Source: Blastomussa wellsi
Taxonomy: Eukaryota > Cnidaria > Anthozoa > Scleractinia > Plerogyridae
Assembly (NCBI GenBank): GCA_947652115.1
Contig: OX393561.1
Span: 44,734,939 to 44,798,938 of the forward strand
Direction: 5' to 3'
DNA length: 64,000 nucleotides
Shown: positions 22,937-34,872 of the stretch, one piece after another
How positions within the stretch are numbered: position 1 is the first letter of the stretch
Layout of the letters: each line of letters starts with the position of its first letter
The notes under the pieces: generated by a model
Seen by the model: the letters and a program-made list of their open reading frames with translations, nothing else
Told to the model about the DNA's origin: nothing
The model's database searches: none
Translations under genes and position numbers: made by a program

Positions 22937-23038
22937 TGTCACAATGTATGCGTGACGCGTGACGCGCATGCGCACTGAACGTTGTGTCTTTGAACTTTGG
23001 AACTGCATGCTTGCAGCTTCGACTCGGATCTTTTGACA
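22937..23038 (+). repeat. 5' LTR
   Basis: This 102-bp repeat starts tgtcaca and ends ttgaca (TG...CA). It contains the near-tandem 'gcgtgacgcgtgacgcgcatgcgc' region (start only quoted: gcgtgacgcgtgac) and 'gcatgcttgcagc'. It is very short for a Gypsy LTR. It must hold the promoter, but no TATA box is evident. Confidence 0.92.
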
Positions 23039-23055
23039 TGGTGTCAGAAAGTAAA
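23039..23055 (+). other. primer-binding site
   Basis: Directly after the 5' LTR comes tggtgtcagaaagtaaa. TGG at the LTR border is the usual complement of a tRNA 3' CCA. Which tRNA it matches cannot be told without a tRNA set. Confidence 0.65.
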
Positions 23056-23067
23056 ACAGTCTAAAAC

Positions 23068-26000
23068 ATGGATAGTTTTCACAAGCCTAGCGCTTTGATT
23101 TTCGAAGGAAACATATCAGAAAATTGGCGGAGATTTAAGCAGCAGTTTGATATCTACATAACTGCTTCGGGAAGCGAAAAGAAAGACGATGCGGTCAAGA
23201 TTGCTATATTGCTAAACTTTGCAGGAGAAGACGCCATTGAGGTCTTCAACACGTTTCAGTTTGCCGAAGGCGACGAGAAAAAGCTGGTGAAAGTCCTTGA
23301 GCAGTTTGAGCAGTACTGTAACCCCAGGAAGAACGTAGTGTTCGAGAGACATCAGTTTTGGCAGATAACACAGAAAGATTCCGAAACCGTGGATCAGTTT
23401 GTCACACGTTTGAAAAACAAGGTGAAATCTTGCGAGTACCCGCCGCCGGTTGATGACATGCTGCGAGACAAGTTCGTGTTTAGTATACGAGATCTGCAAG
23501 TGAAGGAGCGATTACTGAGGGAAGAGAAACTTACACTGGAAAAAGCGATTTCTATGGCAAGATCATCCGAGGCCTCGAAAGAACAGATTAAAGCGATGGG
23601 ACCAAAGGAGCAAAACAATCAAACTCCGAGCGTCAATGAAATTCGAGCAGGCAGTGGTGACAGACAGAAGAAAAATTATTCGCGTCGACCGAGACCAGGT
23701 TCGGGCTCACAAAAAGGAAAGTGCACGTTTTGTGGTTCTTCTCACTCGTGGGGATCTTGCCCCGCTTTCGGCAAAACGTGTGATTACTGCCAGAAGAAGG
23801 ATCATTATGCGAATGTTTGCCGAAAGAGACTGCGGGATTTTGGCGGGAAAACTGTACACGCAGTCGCTGAATCGGAGGGCAGTAATGACGAAGCCGATTT
23901 GTTGACCTTTTCAGTGGAGTCTAGTGATGAATGCCCTTCTCAAAATGAGTGGCACGTCTCGCTTAAGATCGCCGATACCAATGTGAATTTTAAAATAGAT
24001 TCGGGGGCTGATTGTAATGTCATTTCCAAGTCGTTGTTTGACCGACTTCCAGTGGATCTTAAACAGGCCCGCCAGTGCAAAGCCAAGCTGAAAGTGTATG
24101 ACGGACGTCGAATCACACCCAGCGGGAAGGTCAGCCTAACTTGTGAGTACAAAGGAAAATTCACAGTTATAGACTTTATACTTGTTGAGCAAGATCTACC
24201 ATCCATTCTTGGATTGAAGTCTTGTCTTGATTTAGGCCTGATAAAGAGAATTTACCGCCTTGAAAAAGAGAACCTGGAATCCGAGTATGCAGACGTGTTT
24301 GAGGGCCTGGGTGAGATTAAAGGCGTCCAGCACAAAATTCAAATTGATCCCAATGCCACCCCTGTTGTGCACCCTCCCCGTAGGGTTCCTGTGGCCCTTC
24401 GCGAACCTCTTAAAGAGGAGCTTCAGAGAATGGAGAAGCTGGGAGTCATTAAGAAATGTACAGAGCCCACTGCCTGGGTACACAGTCTTGTAGTTGCCAA
24501 GAAGAAGAATAACAAGCTCAGAGTGTGTATGGATCCTAGTGACCTCAATCGTGCCGTCATGCGAGAACATTTTCCCATGCAGACCGTGGAAGATGTGATT
24601 AGCAGAATGCCCAATGCAAAAGTGTTCAGTGTCCTGGATGCTAACCATGGCTTTTGGCAGGTTAAACTAGCCAAGGACAGTAGCAAGCTAGCTACCTTTA
24701 ACACCCCATTTGGCCGTTATAGTTACACACGTTTGCCATTTGGGATAGCATCGGCCCCAGAAGTGTTCCAGAATGTTATGTCCCATTTGTTTCAGGACAT
24801 TGAAGGTGTTGAGGTAATTGTGGATGATCTTGTTGTGTGGGGGGAAGATGTGGAGCAGCATGATGTGAGGCTTAGACAGGTGTTGGACCGCTGTCGTGAG
24901 AGCAACCTTAAGCTTAACAAGGAGAAATGCCATTTTCGAGTATCTGAGGTTCATTATGTGGGCCACGTGTTGAGTGCAGATGGTGTTAAACCAGACCCTA
25001 ACAAAGTTGAAGCAATCGTCGCCATGCCAACCCCAGCCAGTCGTGAAGACCTACAGAGATTCCTAGGTGTGGGAACCTATTTGTCTAAGTTCATCCCAAA
25101 CATGTCTCAGAAGAGCGCTCCACTCCGCCAGCTACTCCAGAAAGATGTTGAATGGTCCTGGGGAAAAGTAGAAGATGATGCATTTACAAGCCTGAAAACT
25201 TCAATCTCCTCAGCTCCAGTCCTCAAGTTCTTTGACCCGAAAGAATCAGTAACCCTGTCTGTTGATGCAAGCTCAAAAGGTGTTGGTGCAGTCCTTCTGC
25301 AGAATGACCGCCCAGTTGCTTACGCATCCAAAGCCCTGACTCCAAGCCAAGAAAACTATGCACAAATAGAAAAAGAAATGTTGGCCATTGTCTTTGGATG
25401 CGAACGATTTCATGATTATTTGTATGGGCAACAAGAGATTACAGTTGAAAGTGATCACAAACCGTTGGAAGCGATTTTGAAGAAGCCCATTCATCAAGCT
25501 CCCCTCCGTCTTCAAAAGATGATTATCAGAATTAAGCCTTACGCAGTCAATGTTAAATACCTACCTGGCAGCCATCTTGTTTTAGCTGATGCGCTTTCCA
25601 GAGCTTTTTTACCTAGCACAGCTGCAGATCAACCTGATGAGTTTGAAATTCATGTGTTGGACTCTGGAAAGTTGTCTGAGACTATGTTTGACAAGCTAAA
25701 GGATGAGACTAAGAACGACCCTGAACTTCAACAGTTGCAGAAAGTTGTCACGAGTGGCTGGCCGCAGACTAAAGTAGAGACACCAGTCGAGACAAGGCCT
25801 TACTGGAACTACCGAGATGAAATAAGCTGCTACGAGGGGTTAATGTTCAAGGGTGACCGCATAATTGTTCCCCACAGCATGCGACCTGAAATCCTACAAC
25901 GCATACACGCCGCTCACTTGGGAATAGAGAAATGCAGAGCGCGAGCCAGAAGTGCAGTGTTTTGGCCAGGTATCAATAGTGCAATTGACGAGTTGGTATC

Positions 26001-27000
26001 CAAGTGCAGTACCTGTCAGCAACACCAGCGAAGCAACCAGAGAGAGCCCTTGATTCCTCAAGAGGTCCCTGACAGACCCTGGGCGACAGTCGCAGCAGAC
26101 ATTTTCTACTATAAAGGGAGAGACTACCTGCTCGTAGTTGACTATTTTTCAAAGTATCCTGAAGTAGCTCGCCTATCCAGTAAGAATAGTGAAACAGTCA
26201 TCTTGGCAATGAAAGATATGTTTGCACGCCATGGAATCCCAGAGAGGCTAATCGCAGACAACATGCCTTTCAACAGTGTGAAATTTAAGGACTTTGCCAG
26301 TAAGTGGGAGATAGAAGTGGTAACCTCGAGTCCACACTACCCGAAGTCTAATGGTCTCGTGGAAAGAAACGTACAGACCGTTAAGCAGTTACTAAGAAAA
26401 GCTGATGAGTCCAAACAGGATGCATTCCTCGCTTTATTAGAGTTCCGTAATTCCCCTATCAGTGGAATGGATGAATCCCCAGCAGAACTCCTTATGAGTA
26501 GAAAGCTTAGAACAAGACTGCCAACTTCCAAGAGCCTCCTAGATCCGCAGCCTCGGTCTACTTCTCAGATTCGCCACAATCTGCTGACACGTCAACAACG
26601 CCAGAAAGCATTCTATGACCGTGGCACTCGACCACTTTCCAAACTACACGAGGGTGAACCTGTGCGAATGAAGCGGGGACGGGAATGGACACCTGCGGTG
26701 GTCGTCCAACAACATCAGGCTCCTCGTTCCTACATTGTGGCGACCCCAGATGGAACGCAGATGCGTCGAAATCGTTTCCATCTTCAGCCGACCAAGGTGG
26801 AGACTTTTCCATCCCCGAGCCCAGCATGGGAAGCAGTAGCCAGTGATGAGTCAAATCATTGTATGCAACCCAACACGGATGCTGGTATTGAAATGCCAGA
26901 GATGGAATCACAGCCAGATATCCCCCAAGCGAATCAACCAGTCAGAAGAAGTCTACGGATTCGAAGACCACCACAGCGTCTTATTGAAACTGTGCAGTGA
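23068..27000 (+). CDS. Gag-Pol polyprotein of the Ty3/Gypsy element
   Basis: A single 1310-residue frame has domains in this order. Gag-like region (1-180). Two CCHC-like zinc knuckles (about 215-255, CTFCGSSHSWGSC and CDYCQKKDHYANVC). Retropepsin with KIDSGAD (about 310). Reverse transcriptase with VIVDDLVVWG (about 582-592). RNase H (LSVDASSKGVGAVLL, about 730). Integrase with an HHCC finger (HAAHLG...CSTCQQH, about 945-990) and DDE residues in ADIFYY, ADNMPF and NGLVERN (about 1009, 1064, 1097). It would encode particle formation, processing, reverse transcription and insertion. Gag and Pol are fused without frameshift or stop. There is no envelope gene and no chromodomain that I can see. 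Order PR-RT-RH-IN identifies Ty3/Gypsy. Confidence 0.95.
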   Translation: MDSFHKPSALIFEGNISENWRRFKQQFDIYITASGSEKKDDAVKIAILLNFAGEDAIEVFNTFQFAEGDEKKLVKVLEQFEQYCNPRKNVVFERHQFWQITQKDSETVDQFVTRLKNKVKSCEYPPPVDDMLRDKFVFSIRDLQVKERLLREEKLTLEKAISMARSSEASKEQIKAMGPKEQNNQTPSVNEIRAGSGDRQKKNYSRRPRPGSGSQKGKCTFCGSSHSWGSCPAFGKTCDYCQKKDHYANVCRKRLRDFGGKTVHAVAESEGSNDEADLLTFSVESSDECPSQNEWHVSLKIADTNVNFKIDSGADCNVISKSLFDRLPVDLKQARQCKAKLKVYDGRRITPSGKVSLTCEYKGKFTVIDFILVEQDLPSILGLKSCLDLGLIKRIYRLEKENLESEYADVFEGLGEIKGVQHKIQIDPNATPVVHPPRRVPVALREPLKEELQRMEKLGVIKKCTEPTAWVHSLVVAKKKNNKLRVCMDPSDLNRAVMREHFPMQTVEDVISRMPNAKVFSVLDANHGFWQVKLAKDSSKLATFNTPFGRYSYTRLPFGIASAPEVFQNVMSHLFQDIEGVEVIVDDLVVWGEDVEQHDVRLRQVLDRCRESNLKLNKEKCHFRVSEVHYVGHVLSADGVKPDPNKVEAIVAMPTPASREDLQRFLGVGTYLSKFIPNMSQKSAPLRQLLQKDVEWSWGKVEDDAFTSLKTSISSAPVLKFFDPKESVTLSVDASSKGVGAVLLQNDRPVAYASKALTPSQENYAQIEKEMLAIVFGCERFHDYLYGQQEITVESDHKPLEAILKKPIHQAPLRLQKMIIRIKPYAVNVKYLPGSHLVLADALSRAFLPSTAADQPDEFEIHVLDSGKLSETMFDKLKDETKNDPELQQLQKVVTSGWPQTKVETPVETRPYWNYRDEISCYEGLMFKGDRIIVPHSMRPEILQRIHAAHLGIEKCRARARSAVFWPGINSAIDELVSKCSTCQQHQRSNQREPLIPQEVPDRPWATVAADIFYYKGRDYLLVVDYFSKYPEVARLSSKNSETVILAMKDMFARHGIPERLIADNMPFNSVKFKDFASKWEIEVVTSSPHYPKSNGLVERNVQTVKQLLRKADESKQDAFLALLEFRNSPISGMDESPAELLMSRKLRTRLPTSKSLLDPQPRSTSQIRHNLLTRQQRQKAFYDRGTRPLSKLHEGEPVRMKRGREWTPAVVVQQHQAPRSYIVATPDGTQMRRNRFHLQPTKVETFPSPSPAWEAVASDESNHCMQPNTDAGIEMPEMESQPDIPQANQPVRRSLRIRRPPQRLIETVQ

Positions 27001-27105
27001 TTGTGTCAAACTGACTACATGTTTAAACTAAAAGAAACTTTGGGTGATTTTGTACTTTTATACACCCAAAACCTTTCAGACTGTTAGAACCTTATTTTAT
27101 TTTAT

Positions 27106-27119
27106 TTAAGAAGAGGAGA
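27106..27119 (+). other. polypurine tract
   Basis: The purine run aagaagaggaga lies immediately upstream of the 3' LTR, the expected primer site for plus-strand DNA synthesis. Confidence 0.75.
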
Positions 27120-27221
27120 TGTCACAATGTATGCGTGACGCGTGACGCGCATGCGCACTGAACGTTGTGTCTTTGAACTTTGGAACTGCATGCTTGCAGC
27201 TTCGACTCGGATCTTTTGACA
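27120..27221 (+). repeat. 3' LTR
   Basis: Identical by eye to the 5' LTR over 102 bp and followed by gtgtt, the duplicated target sequence also present just before the 5' LTR. Confidence 0.92.
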
Positions 27222-27226
27222 GTGTT

Positions 27227-29484
27227 TGTAAATATATGCACTGGAAGTAGAAGAATTGAAGTGTGAAAATAATGGATATTTTATGTAATACGAAACAGAT
27301 TCAGCTGAAATGTATGTTAATGGTATAAATCTGAGAAATCTGAAGTGGTCAGAAAAGCTTGGGCCACGCCCAGATCGGTCCCCTGGTTTAACTCAAAATT
27401 TCCGACCAGCATCCCGCCCCTTTCATATGCGAGACCCCCCGGGTTAAAAAAGAAACGAAACGTTTGGAGATGTAGACGCAAGTGAACTGGGCGTGACTCG
27501 TCCAAGCGGCTTGGCGAAACTCTGGCCATTGGGCCGATTTTGCGTAAGACGTATAAAAAAGTTGTCTAAAACACCCTGCACTGTTTGAAATTGCACCCAG
27601 TTCGTTCGTGATGGAAACTGAAGATTCCTTGATGCTGCGCGCCCCATGTCCAAAACAAATCGAAATTGATATGAAAATATTTCAAGAGACAATTATACAC
27701 AAATGTGAATGTAATATTAGCATCACATTAGATCGGATTTCCGCTTTCCGTGTGACCTGCTTGACCCTTCTCCTGACAGGCCTCTGATCATACACCAGCT
27801 AAATGAACTCGGTTTGTATTTTGTAATAGATTTATTTTTTGTCACACAGAAATTTATTAAGAAAGCCAAAAAACTATCAGCTTGATTACTTAATAACGCT
27901 TTCTCCCGCCTCTCTTTTATAGTTGGGCTTTGCACCGAGTTAAAAACCACTCCCCCCCGGATATAGAGCTGACTTCCGCTAATCTGAAGTGACAAAATAA
28001 AATTTAATCCTCGATCGAGGAAAGGAAAAGAATCCTGGAGGAAGAATGATCGCGTTTGTTAGCTGTGTTTTGCTTCTGTTTGAACTGCACTCAAAAGCAA
28101 TATTTTGAAACGTACCACCGTAGAAAATCTCATCAAATCTTTCGATATCATATTTCGATGATCCAGAGTTGAAAAAGATGGTGAATCGTTTTCAGTGGCT
28201 CACAATATCTAGATCTATCAATAACAGATATCTCGCGTCAGCGCGCATTACTTTTAACAACATAGCAACTGGTGTATTCACTTGAACATGAAGCATTATC
28301 ACGCGAGGTTCTTTCAATTCTCGACGAAAACAACATACTTATCAGGCTTTGAGCCCGGCATAACAAAAGCGGCGAAATTGTCCAGAGGGTAAAAATCTAT
28401 CAAAGAAGATACTGCTTTGGTGGATGCGAGAGTAATTCAAGGTGGAAACTATGGCCTTCTTTGAGGCTTTCTTGCGGGAGAAACCAGGAGAAACGAAAAA
28501 AGGAAGGAAATTCTAGAAAGCTAGGAGGAGGCGGTTAAAAACACAAGTTATATTGGCCTGCAATTCAGTTTCAGTCATCAAGGACAAGAGTCTATAAGCA
28601 GGATCATTTCAAGTCAACAGAGCTGATCGAAATGACAATACAACAAATTGAATCAACCCTTACTCTTTTAATGTTCTTTCATGTATGTTACATTTTTATC
28701 CCTTCAAACTTGCGTGTTGTGGTCGTAAATTAACATAAAATAATTTTTATATGAAATAAACTTAACATATAATAAATTTTTACCAAATAAACTTATCTAA
28801 ATTCACTTATTCCCGTTAAATATAATACATCAACATGTATATATTCATATATTTTGGGTTTCATCTTTGATTATAAGCAAAGCGAATCTCGTTTACAAAG
28901 CAAAAAGAAGGAGAACAAGCAACTGATATTTCCTTTACAAAATATGCAACCCTTGTTTTGACACCCGAACTAATGCTTTTAATAAAATATATTTTGTCGA
29001 TGTTTAACACAGCTCCGTCGAGTAACTAGTGATGCTAAAATACAAGCGAAATTCCAGCTTTCTCAAAACAATCACTGTTCGTTTATCGCGGAGCGTTTCT
29101 CTTGGAGTTAGTTTCTTATTTCGCATGAATTTGCATTCGTCACGTGAATAATACGTGCGCTGGAGAAACTAACAAAGTTCCAGCTTGTCGATTGCAACAG
29201 GAGATGTTCATTTCATCATCCTTATAACACGATTGTTCCGTCTCATCATAGCGTTTTAAAATCCTTAAATCTTTTCCATTTGCCGAGTCTTGGCAAAGTT
29301 TCTTTACTTTTCAAAGGATTCTCGAGTCTTGACAAACAGCACGCATTTTGATACCACACGCTGAAGTCGAACATCGTCACCTTCACGGTAAGGCGAGGAT
29401 CTGGATTAGCAGAGCGAATAAACGTTTTAACCCGCAGTTTTGGGTTTAGGTTTTGTCAGAAAAGTTCTTCTTGCTCTTCTCCGA
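27227..29484. other. no gene; duplicated flank downstream of copy 4
   Basis: 27655-27760 matches 16180-16290 and 8500-8560 ('gaaattgatatgaaa', 'tcggatttccgctttccg'). 29225-29330 matches the 3' flanks of copies 2 and 3. Around 28730-28860 the DNA is very AT-rich. No exon is supported. Confidence 0.4.
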
Positions 29485-29966
29485 TTAGACCTTTCCACTG
29501 GAACCTCTAGAATGTCTTTTATGACGATGACGGCGACCTTCCTCCTTCACCGACATCCCACAACTCAGGGCTCGCTCACGGTGAATGGCGGCCAAATCCT
29601 TCTTCTCCTCGTCCGACGAGGTTTCAAACAGTTCGTTCTCCTTAATGTCCTCAAGACTAGGAACAAACGAAAACTTGGGATATTTTCTCCGCTTTATCCT
29701 CCGTCGACGTGTTGGTTTTGGGCTTTGCATCATGCTCAGATCAATGGCTGCAAGATCTTTGTGGAAATCCAAGGCGGATTTTCGGCCATATTTGAAGTCG
29801 AAATCGTAAACTTTAGTCCCGTTCAAATCTTTCATCGCAAGCGGAATATCATCGTGATGAAGGCATACTGGTCTATCTTCTTGTAAAAGCTCTGTTTTGC
29901 ACATAGTTTCGAAGTTTTCTCTGACTCTCAAGCCAAGCTCCTTCCAACTCAAATGCTCCAGGACAA
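29485..29966 (-). CDS. small unknown gene, copy 4
   Basis: The minus-strand exon begins after the same acceptor (tgcatcag) as copy 2 and is open to a TAA, about 160 codons. The N-terminal part is alignable with copy 2 (LSWKELGLRVRENFE, MCKTELL). The core has FDFKYGRKSALDF, KDLAAIDLSMMQSPK, a basic RRRRIKRRKYPKF, PSLEDIKENELFET, RERALSCGMS and a His/Arg-rich tail. It lacks about seven residues after ELFET, where copies 1 to 3 carry ELENL-type sequence. Nothing identifies its function. Copies 2 and 4 share the longest alignable exon, so they best represent the ancestral form. Confidence 0.65.
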
Positions 29967-32900
29967 CTGATGCAAGAAAACAATAAGGTTAGTTTTACAC
30001 TCAAGCACTTACGCGGGCGTACGTGCTCGCAATTTTAACTAGATATTGAATTTCAAATAACAATCCATAATTCATAACATGCCTGAACCGTCAGCCAATC
30101 AGAACGCGAGATTTTGATGGGTCGTGCTATTTTCTTTATTCAAACACAATGGGACCTGATAACATCAAAAACACTTGAATGACCCACGAATCAACAGAGG
30201 TCAGCCCATTTTTCTGCTTTCAGATTAAAATCTGTTTGGATAATACAAGAAACAGAAGGTGCAAAATAAGCTCAAACTTGCCTGAACTAGCTCTAAAAAA
30301 ATTGTCACACAAGCAGATTTTCGAAAATAGCGCTGACGTGGACTAATTATTATGCGCTTTTTACGGTCAATATCAAGCACGTTTTATCATTCTCGAGAAC
30401 ATATCTGACAGCGCTTAGGAGTCCCATTGTTTAATTTTGACACTTTGACAGATCACGTTCCGACGTCATACTTCTTTGCAGCACCGTAACAAACAAACAG
30501 CTTAATTGCTGCCCCAAAACTTTTCAAAAGCGCTACTAAATAAAGTGCGGAAAAGCTTTTTGATTTTATTAAAACGCTACACAGATAATTTGAAGCGTTC
30601 AAGGTCTCTGGAAAGTGAGTATCGAAGAGAAGTTAGAATGTAAACAAGCGGGCCCAGGTCTCGGATTAAATGTAAACAAATCCAGGTCGAAACAACTTAA
30701 TCCAGCAGATGGCCAGTGGGCTATATAACTCCTTCAACATAATGCGCGGGTATCTGATAGCAGTTGCCGCAAGCAATCATTTGAAAATTTTCAACAGCTA
30801 GAGAATATCTTCGTGCGATTATGAAATTAGCAATGGCCGAATGTATCTACCTATCCAAAACGTGGATGCCTGTGTGGCTGCACGATAGTGTGATGACCTG
30901 TGACCCAGTTGAACAGAATTAGAAAGAGGAAACCGCACCCTCATGCTCACAGCATGATTTCTCGATGAATCGACCTTAATCCTCGGAGCGAAACGAGACA
31001 TAAGCTCTTATTTTTTGCAGCTTTAAAATCCGATCGCCTGCAGAAACTGTTTGAAAGGTATTGCAGTAACACTACAAAAGAACTGCTTTGAACAAAACCC
31101 CGCTAAAAAGTGTCCGGAAATTGTGAAACCTGCAAGCTATAAATGGAGCGTGTAAATGACTTCTGGGAGTTTGTGAGTCCTTGGGGGCATCTGAAAATTA
31201 TGCTCTGATCAGTTTCTGAAATATGATTAGAAATAAAAAAGGAAAAGAGAAGGGACGTTAACATACAGGGGATAGACAGTGCAACTTTGCCGGTTGTCAA
31301 CATGGATACATGAAATCTTTACAGAGGAATGCGTTTATCTGGGCTAATGTTTGGCGCCAATAAACTTTCCGATCCGGCAGGGGTCCGGGAAATTAAAAGT
31401 TCATAAACACACACACAAAAATCAAGGTGCGGGGTCACGTACGTTAAGCACTTGTTAGAGATACCAGGGTTATAAAGGAAAGCCTTATGAAAACATTTTT
31501 AATTGAATGCGGTGGCTGTTTTAATTTTTGTACCAAGGGATAATACCTTATAATCTCTTTACACGAGACTTAGCGAGATTATTTCAGTGTCGAAAAGCCA
31601 AGATCAAGATCAAACAAGATAAGGAAAGAGAATTTAAAAACCATCGTGATACTCTTGACCATTTAAGATTAATAACACTTATTCAGCCTTGTCAATTTCC
31701 TTCACGTTTTAATTACCAAAAAAAAAACAATTAACTGAAAAACAAGTATTTCCATATTGAATCATCGTAGTTTAAAATGAAAAGCAAAGAAGCAACTCAG
31801 GAAGCACGTACACTGCTAAAAACAAACAGAAAATTTCAATTCAAATTATTTATTTCGGCAAAAATATCAAAGCGGATAAGGTTCCGTAAATGGCAAATGC
31901 GGTCAAAATATTGAGATTTAAAGGAATCCCCTTGTTCGTTCATACGTGTGCCCACGTTTGTAAACAACCGGTCACGGATTGATCAGTGATTATTAATAAT
32001 GATGAGCCTATTTTTCGGAACGTTTTGTTGACTCAGGCTTCTCATCTTTTGGCCCGTCTAAGCAGGAAAAATAAAGTTAATTTTATTTGCAGCTCCTTCA
32101 AAGTTCTTGAAAAATTTTCGAGAGCGTTGACTTTCAAACGACATCGAGAATCTTTTTTGAAGTAAAACAAGAGTGCTTCTCTGAGCTATGACCGAAAAAC
32201 ATTCTGCTTTGCGGCAGGATTTTTAAAATTGTCCACTTCCCCCCAAATAAATACATTTAAAACGCAACAGTTTAAAAGTTTCGAGGGAACGATATTTAAG
32301 GTATACGAATGTACTGTAGCTTTTTCCCCTAAGGATAAATTTTTGCGCCTTTCACGTTTGCGAATATCGATGTACAGAAATTGCCATGTTACAAAGAAAA
32401 AAATTCTTGCCGGAATTGCCGGAAACAAAAGACGATCGTGAATAAGTGAGTGTTTTTTAGTTATTTGATTAAACTATAGTGGACAGTAAACATTTTTTCT
32501 GGCGCTTTTTTCAAATATTGGCAAGTTTTGAAAACGGAAAAGTTGAAAACATTATTTTTTCTTGTGCATCACAAAAGCTTGTGTTTTATTGTAAACACCG
32601 GTCATTCATGTTTTTAAACAACTCCTCCAGGGGCACGCCTCCTTTCGGCACGCACATAGGCTTCAGTTTATAGAAATGACTGGCTCTAGAAGAAAGTTGC
32701 TCACGCAATCGAGTAGCTTAGACTGGAAATTTTTCGAATATATTTTTTCCAGTATACAGGCGTTAAAGAGATGTGAAATACATTTTCAATGTTTCATAGA
32801 AATGTCTGGGGAAGGGAATTTAAATTGACGGTTCGCATACATGCAAAGGGATCCAAAAACAGTCGCGGACAACTGAGTAACTTATTTCGTGGCTTCATGG

Positions 32901-34872
32901 CAATCTTCTGCATGATTCTGCTTATAAGGCTAATACCGTGCGGCAAATTTTCTTAAATGAGTACATTCGTTTTCTTAGCGAGTTTGTCTGCTTTTGTGTG
33001 GATTTCTAGAAACAGCAACGGAAAGGAAACACTACAAATTAAAAAAGAAAACTGAATATCCGGCTCACAAATGTCCCGCGACAAAACGGTTAAAATTTGC
33101 ACAGCAATGCCTTCGAAATTTGCGTACTGGCTCTAGCTCGGGGTATGCGTAATCGAGATGATTCGAGAGTGCTTTTGGTTCCTATGTCTTTTTTGAAGAT
33201 TTTCATGATCAGGGCAGGGAAACACGGAAGGAAAGCTTCATGCCAGGAAAAAAAAAGAAATAAAATAAAAATGTGAATCTGTAATTGGCTTACCTTGCAT
33301 AACGTATTAACCTTCATAAAATAGTTGTTGCTACGTTCAGTCTATAAAATTGTCAAAAGAAAACAAAATCGGTCACCTCAAGTTCTTGTCACTTTACTTA
33401 TTTACCATCATATATCTATTGCCCGGATTTATGCATAATTGTAGATCTATTTTTAATGCACGAACTAAAGGTTGTAACTATTCTCGCTGTTTTCTTGTAC
33501 TGAAACTGTGAAAAAAATTTGTTTGACTTATTTCAAGAGAGCTTGTTACTAATTCAGGACATTTAGTGGTAGCTAGAGGACCTGGTGGTGTAAACTTGGT
33601 GTATTTAAAACAATAAGGAACATTAAAATGCATGCACGGAATCTCTAAAAGCTTAGTCCGGCATTATTTGGAAACACGGGTCTGTCAGTATAACAAGTTG
33701 AGCTACAATTTGCCAAGTGCGAGCCCAAATCGTTGTAACAGCTAACAGAGTTGAATCTTTGTTTGTTTTTACTCCTAATTTGGCAACGTTTTGCAATCTT
33801 TGCTCAACAACGCCGCAACAGTGGTATTTGCATGTAAATCATTGACCTCTAAAAAGCAGTGTTCATAGGCTATCGACATAAAGGTCATTTATAAACAAAC
33901 CGATAGCTAATTTTGCGCACCGCTCGAAGCCGGGACTTACCTCGTTTTCTACTGGTTTCTTGTGAATCAAAAGTAAAACTGTGAGCTGTATAGATCTAGA
34001 AGTGCTCGAAATACAGTAAAACAAGGAAGACAGTTTCTTAATGTGGCGGAGTCAGGTAAATTGATTTTGTCACGTGGTTGCATTCTGTAACTGTTTTCAG
34101 GCCAAAAAGCGTGAGCATAATTGTTCGCTCACGAACACACGTGAATGTTACCAAAACTGACACTGAATTGTGCCCCGTTTAAGAGTATTAATGATCTTTT
34201 CAAAATCTTATGGCGGATGAAACTGAAGCCCCAATAGTAATCAGAAAAAATATCCACGAAATGCCCCAACTTCGAGCACAAATTTGTGCATGAGTCGGTT
34301 GAATCTGCAATCAGGCCTCTTCATGTTTTTGTTTTGGAGCCAAATATCTTTTATTCATAATTTTATGCTTCATATTCGTACCTTCAACTATTTTACCGTC
34401 TAGATCTAGTTACAGTAAAATGTCTCAGGCTCGGCGAGATCATGAAATTGTTTGATTTCTTCAGAAGCAGGTGCAGAGTAAACATTTTATATCACTGTAT
34501 GGTGGTGCCATACTAACAAGTTATGTGTGCTATGTGCGGAAGTCCGAAATGTGCACTAACAAGTAATGTATTAGCAGCAGGGGGTCGGGATTCACAACAC
34601 GCGAGACAGTCGGAAACACGTGAGGCAATCGGAAACACGTGAAACACTGATAAATGGTTCCCAAATTCTTCTTCCCGTTCTTTCCCTGGTCGGAAGACAT
34701 TTTTTTGTGCAAATTGGCCTGAATCTTTGCCATCCTTTCGTGAAGGTATGTCAGTTTCATTACGTTGTCAATGTTTTTTATGACTTTATAATTTTACGAC
34801 TACATTTGCATGTATGCTTATCAGCTGTATATAATTTACACGCTAAACAGTTAACAAATTAAGAAGCCTGGA
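29967..34872. other. gene-poor stretch
   Basis: No exon, RNA gene or bounded mobile element could be supported. Open frames are all under 85 codons and low in complexity. It separates the small-gene array from the large matrix-protein gene. Confidence 0.4.

Larger units (their letters stand above)
22937..27221 (+). mobile_element. complete Ty3/Gypsy LTR retrotransposon, 4285 bp
   Basis: LTRs at 22937-23038 and 27120-27221 are 102 bp each and identical by eye. The 5-bp sequence gtgtt flanks both ends. A primer-binding-type sequence (tggtgtcagaaag) starts at 23039, and a polypurine tract (aagaagaggaga) ends at 27119. One open Gag-Pol frame fills the inside. Identical LTRs and an unbroken frame indicate recent insertion, and the element may still be active. 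It interrupts unannotated DNA about 100 bp beyond a MITE remnant. Confidence 0.93.

Noticed and set aside
23212..24966. Several minus-strand frames of 70-138 codons
   Set aside because: They are antisense shadows of the Gag-Pol frame.
17794..29966. Idea that the small-gene family is a transposon protein
   Set aside because: No terminal repeats, target duplications or catalytic motifs accompany the copies, and flanks repeat as whole tandem units. Not excluded, but not supported.
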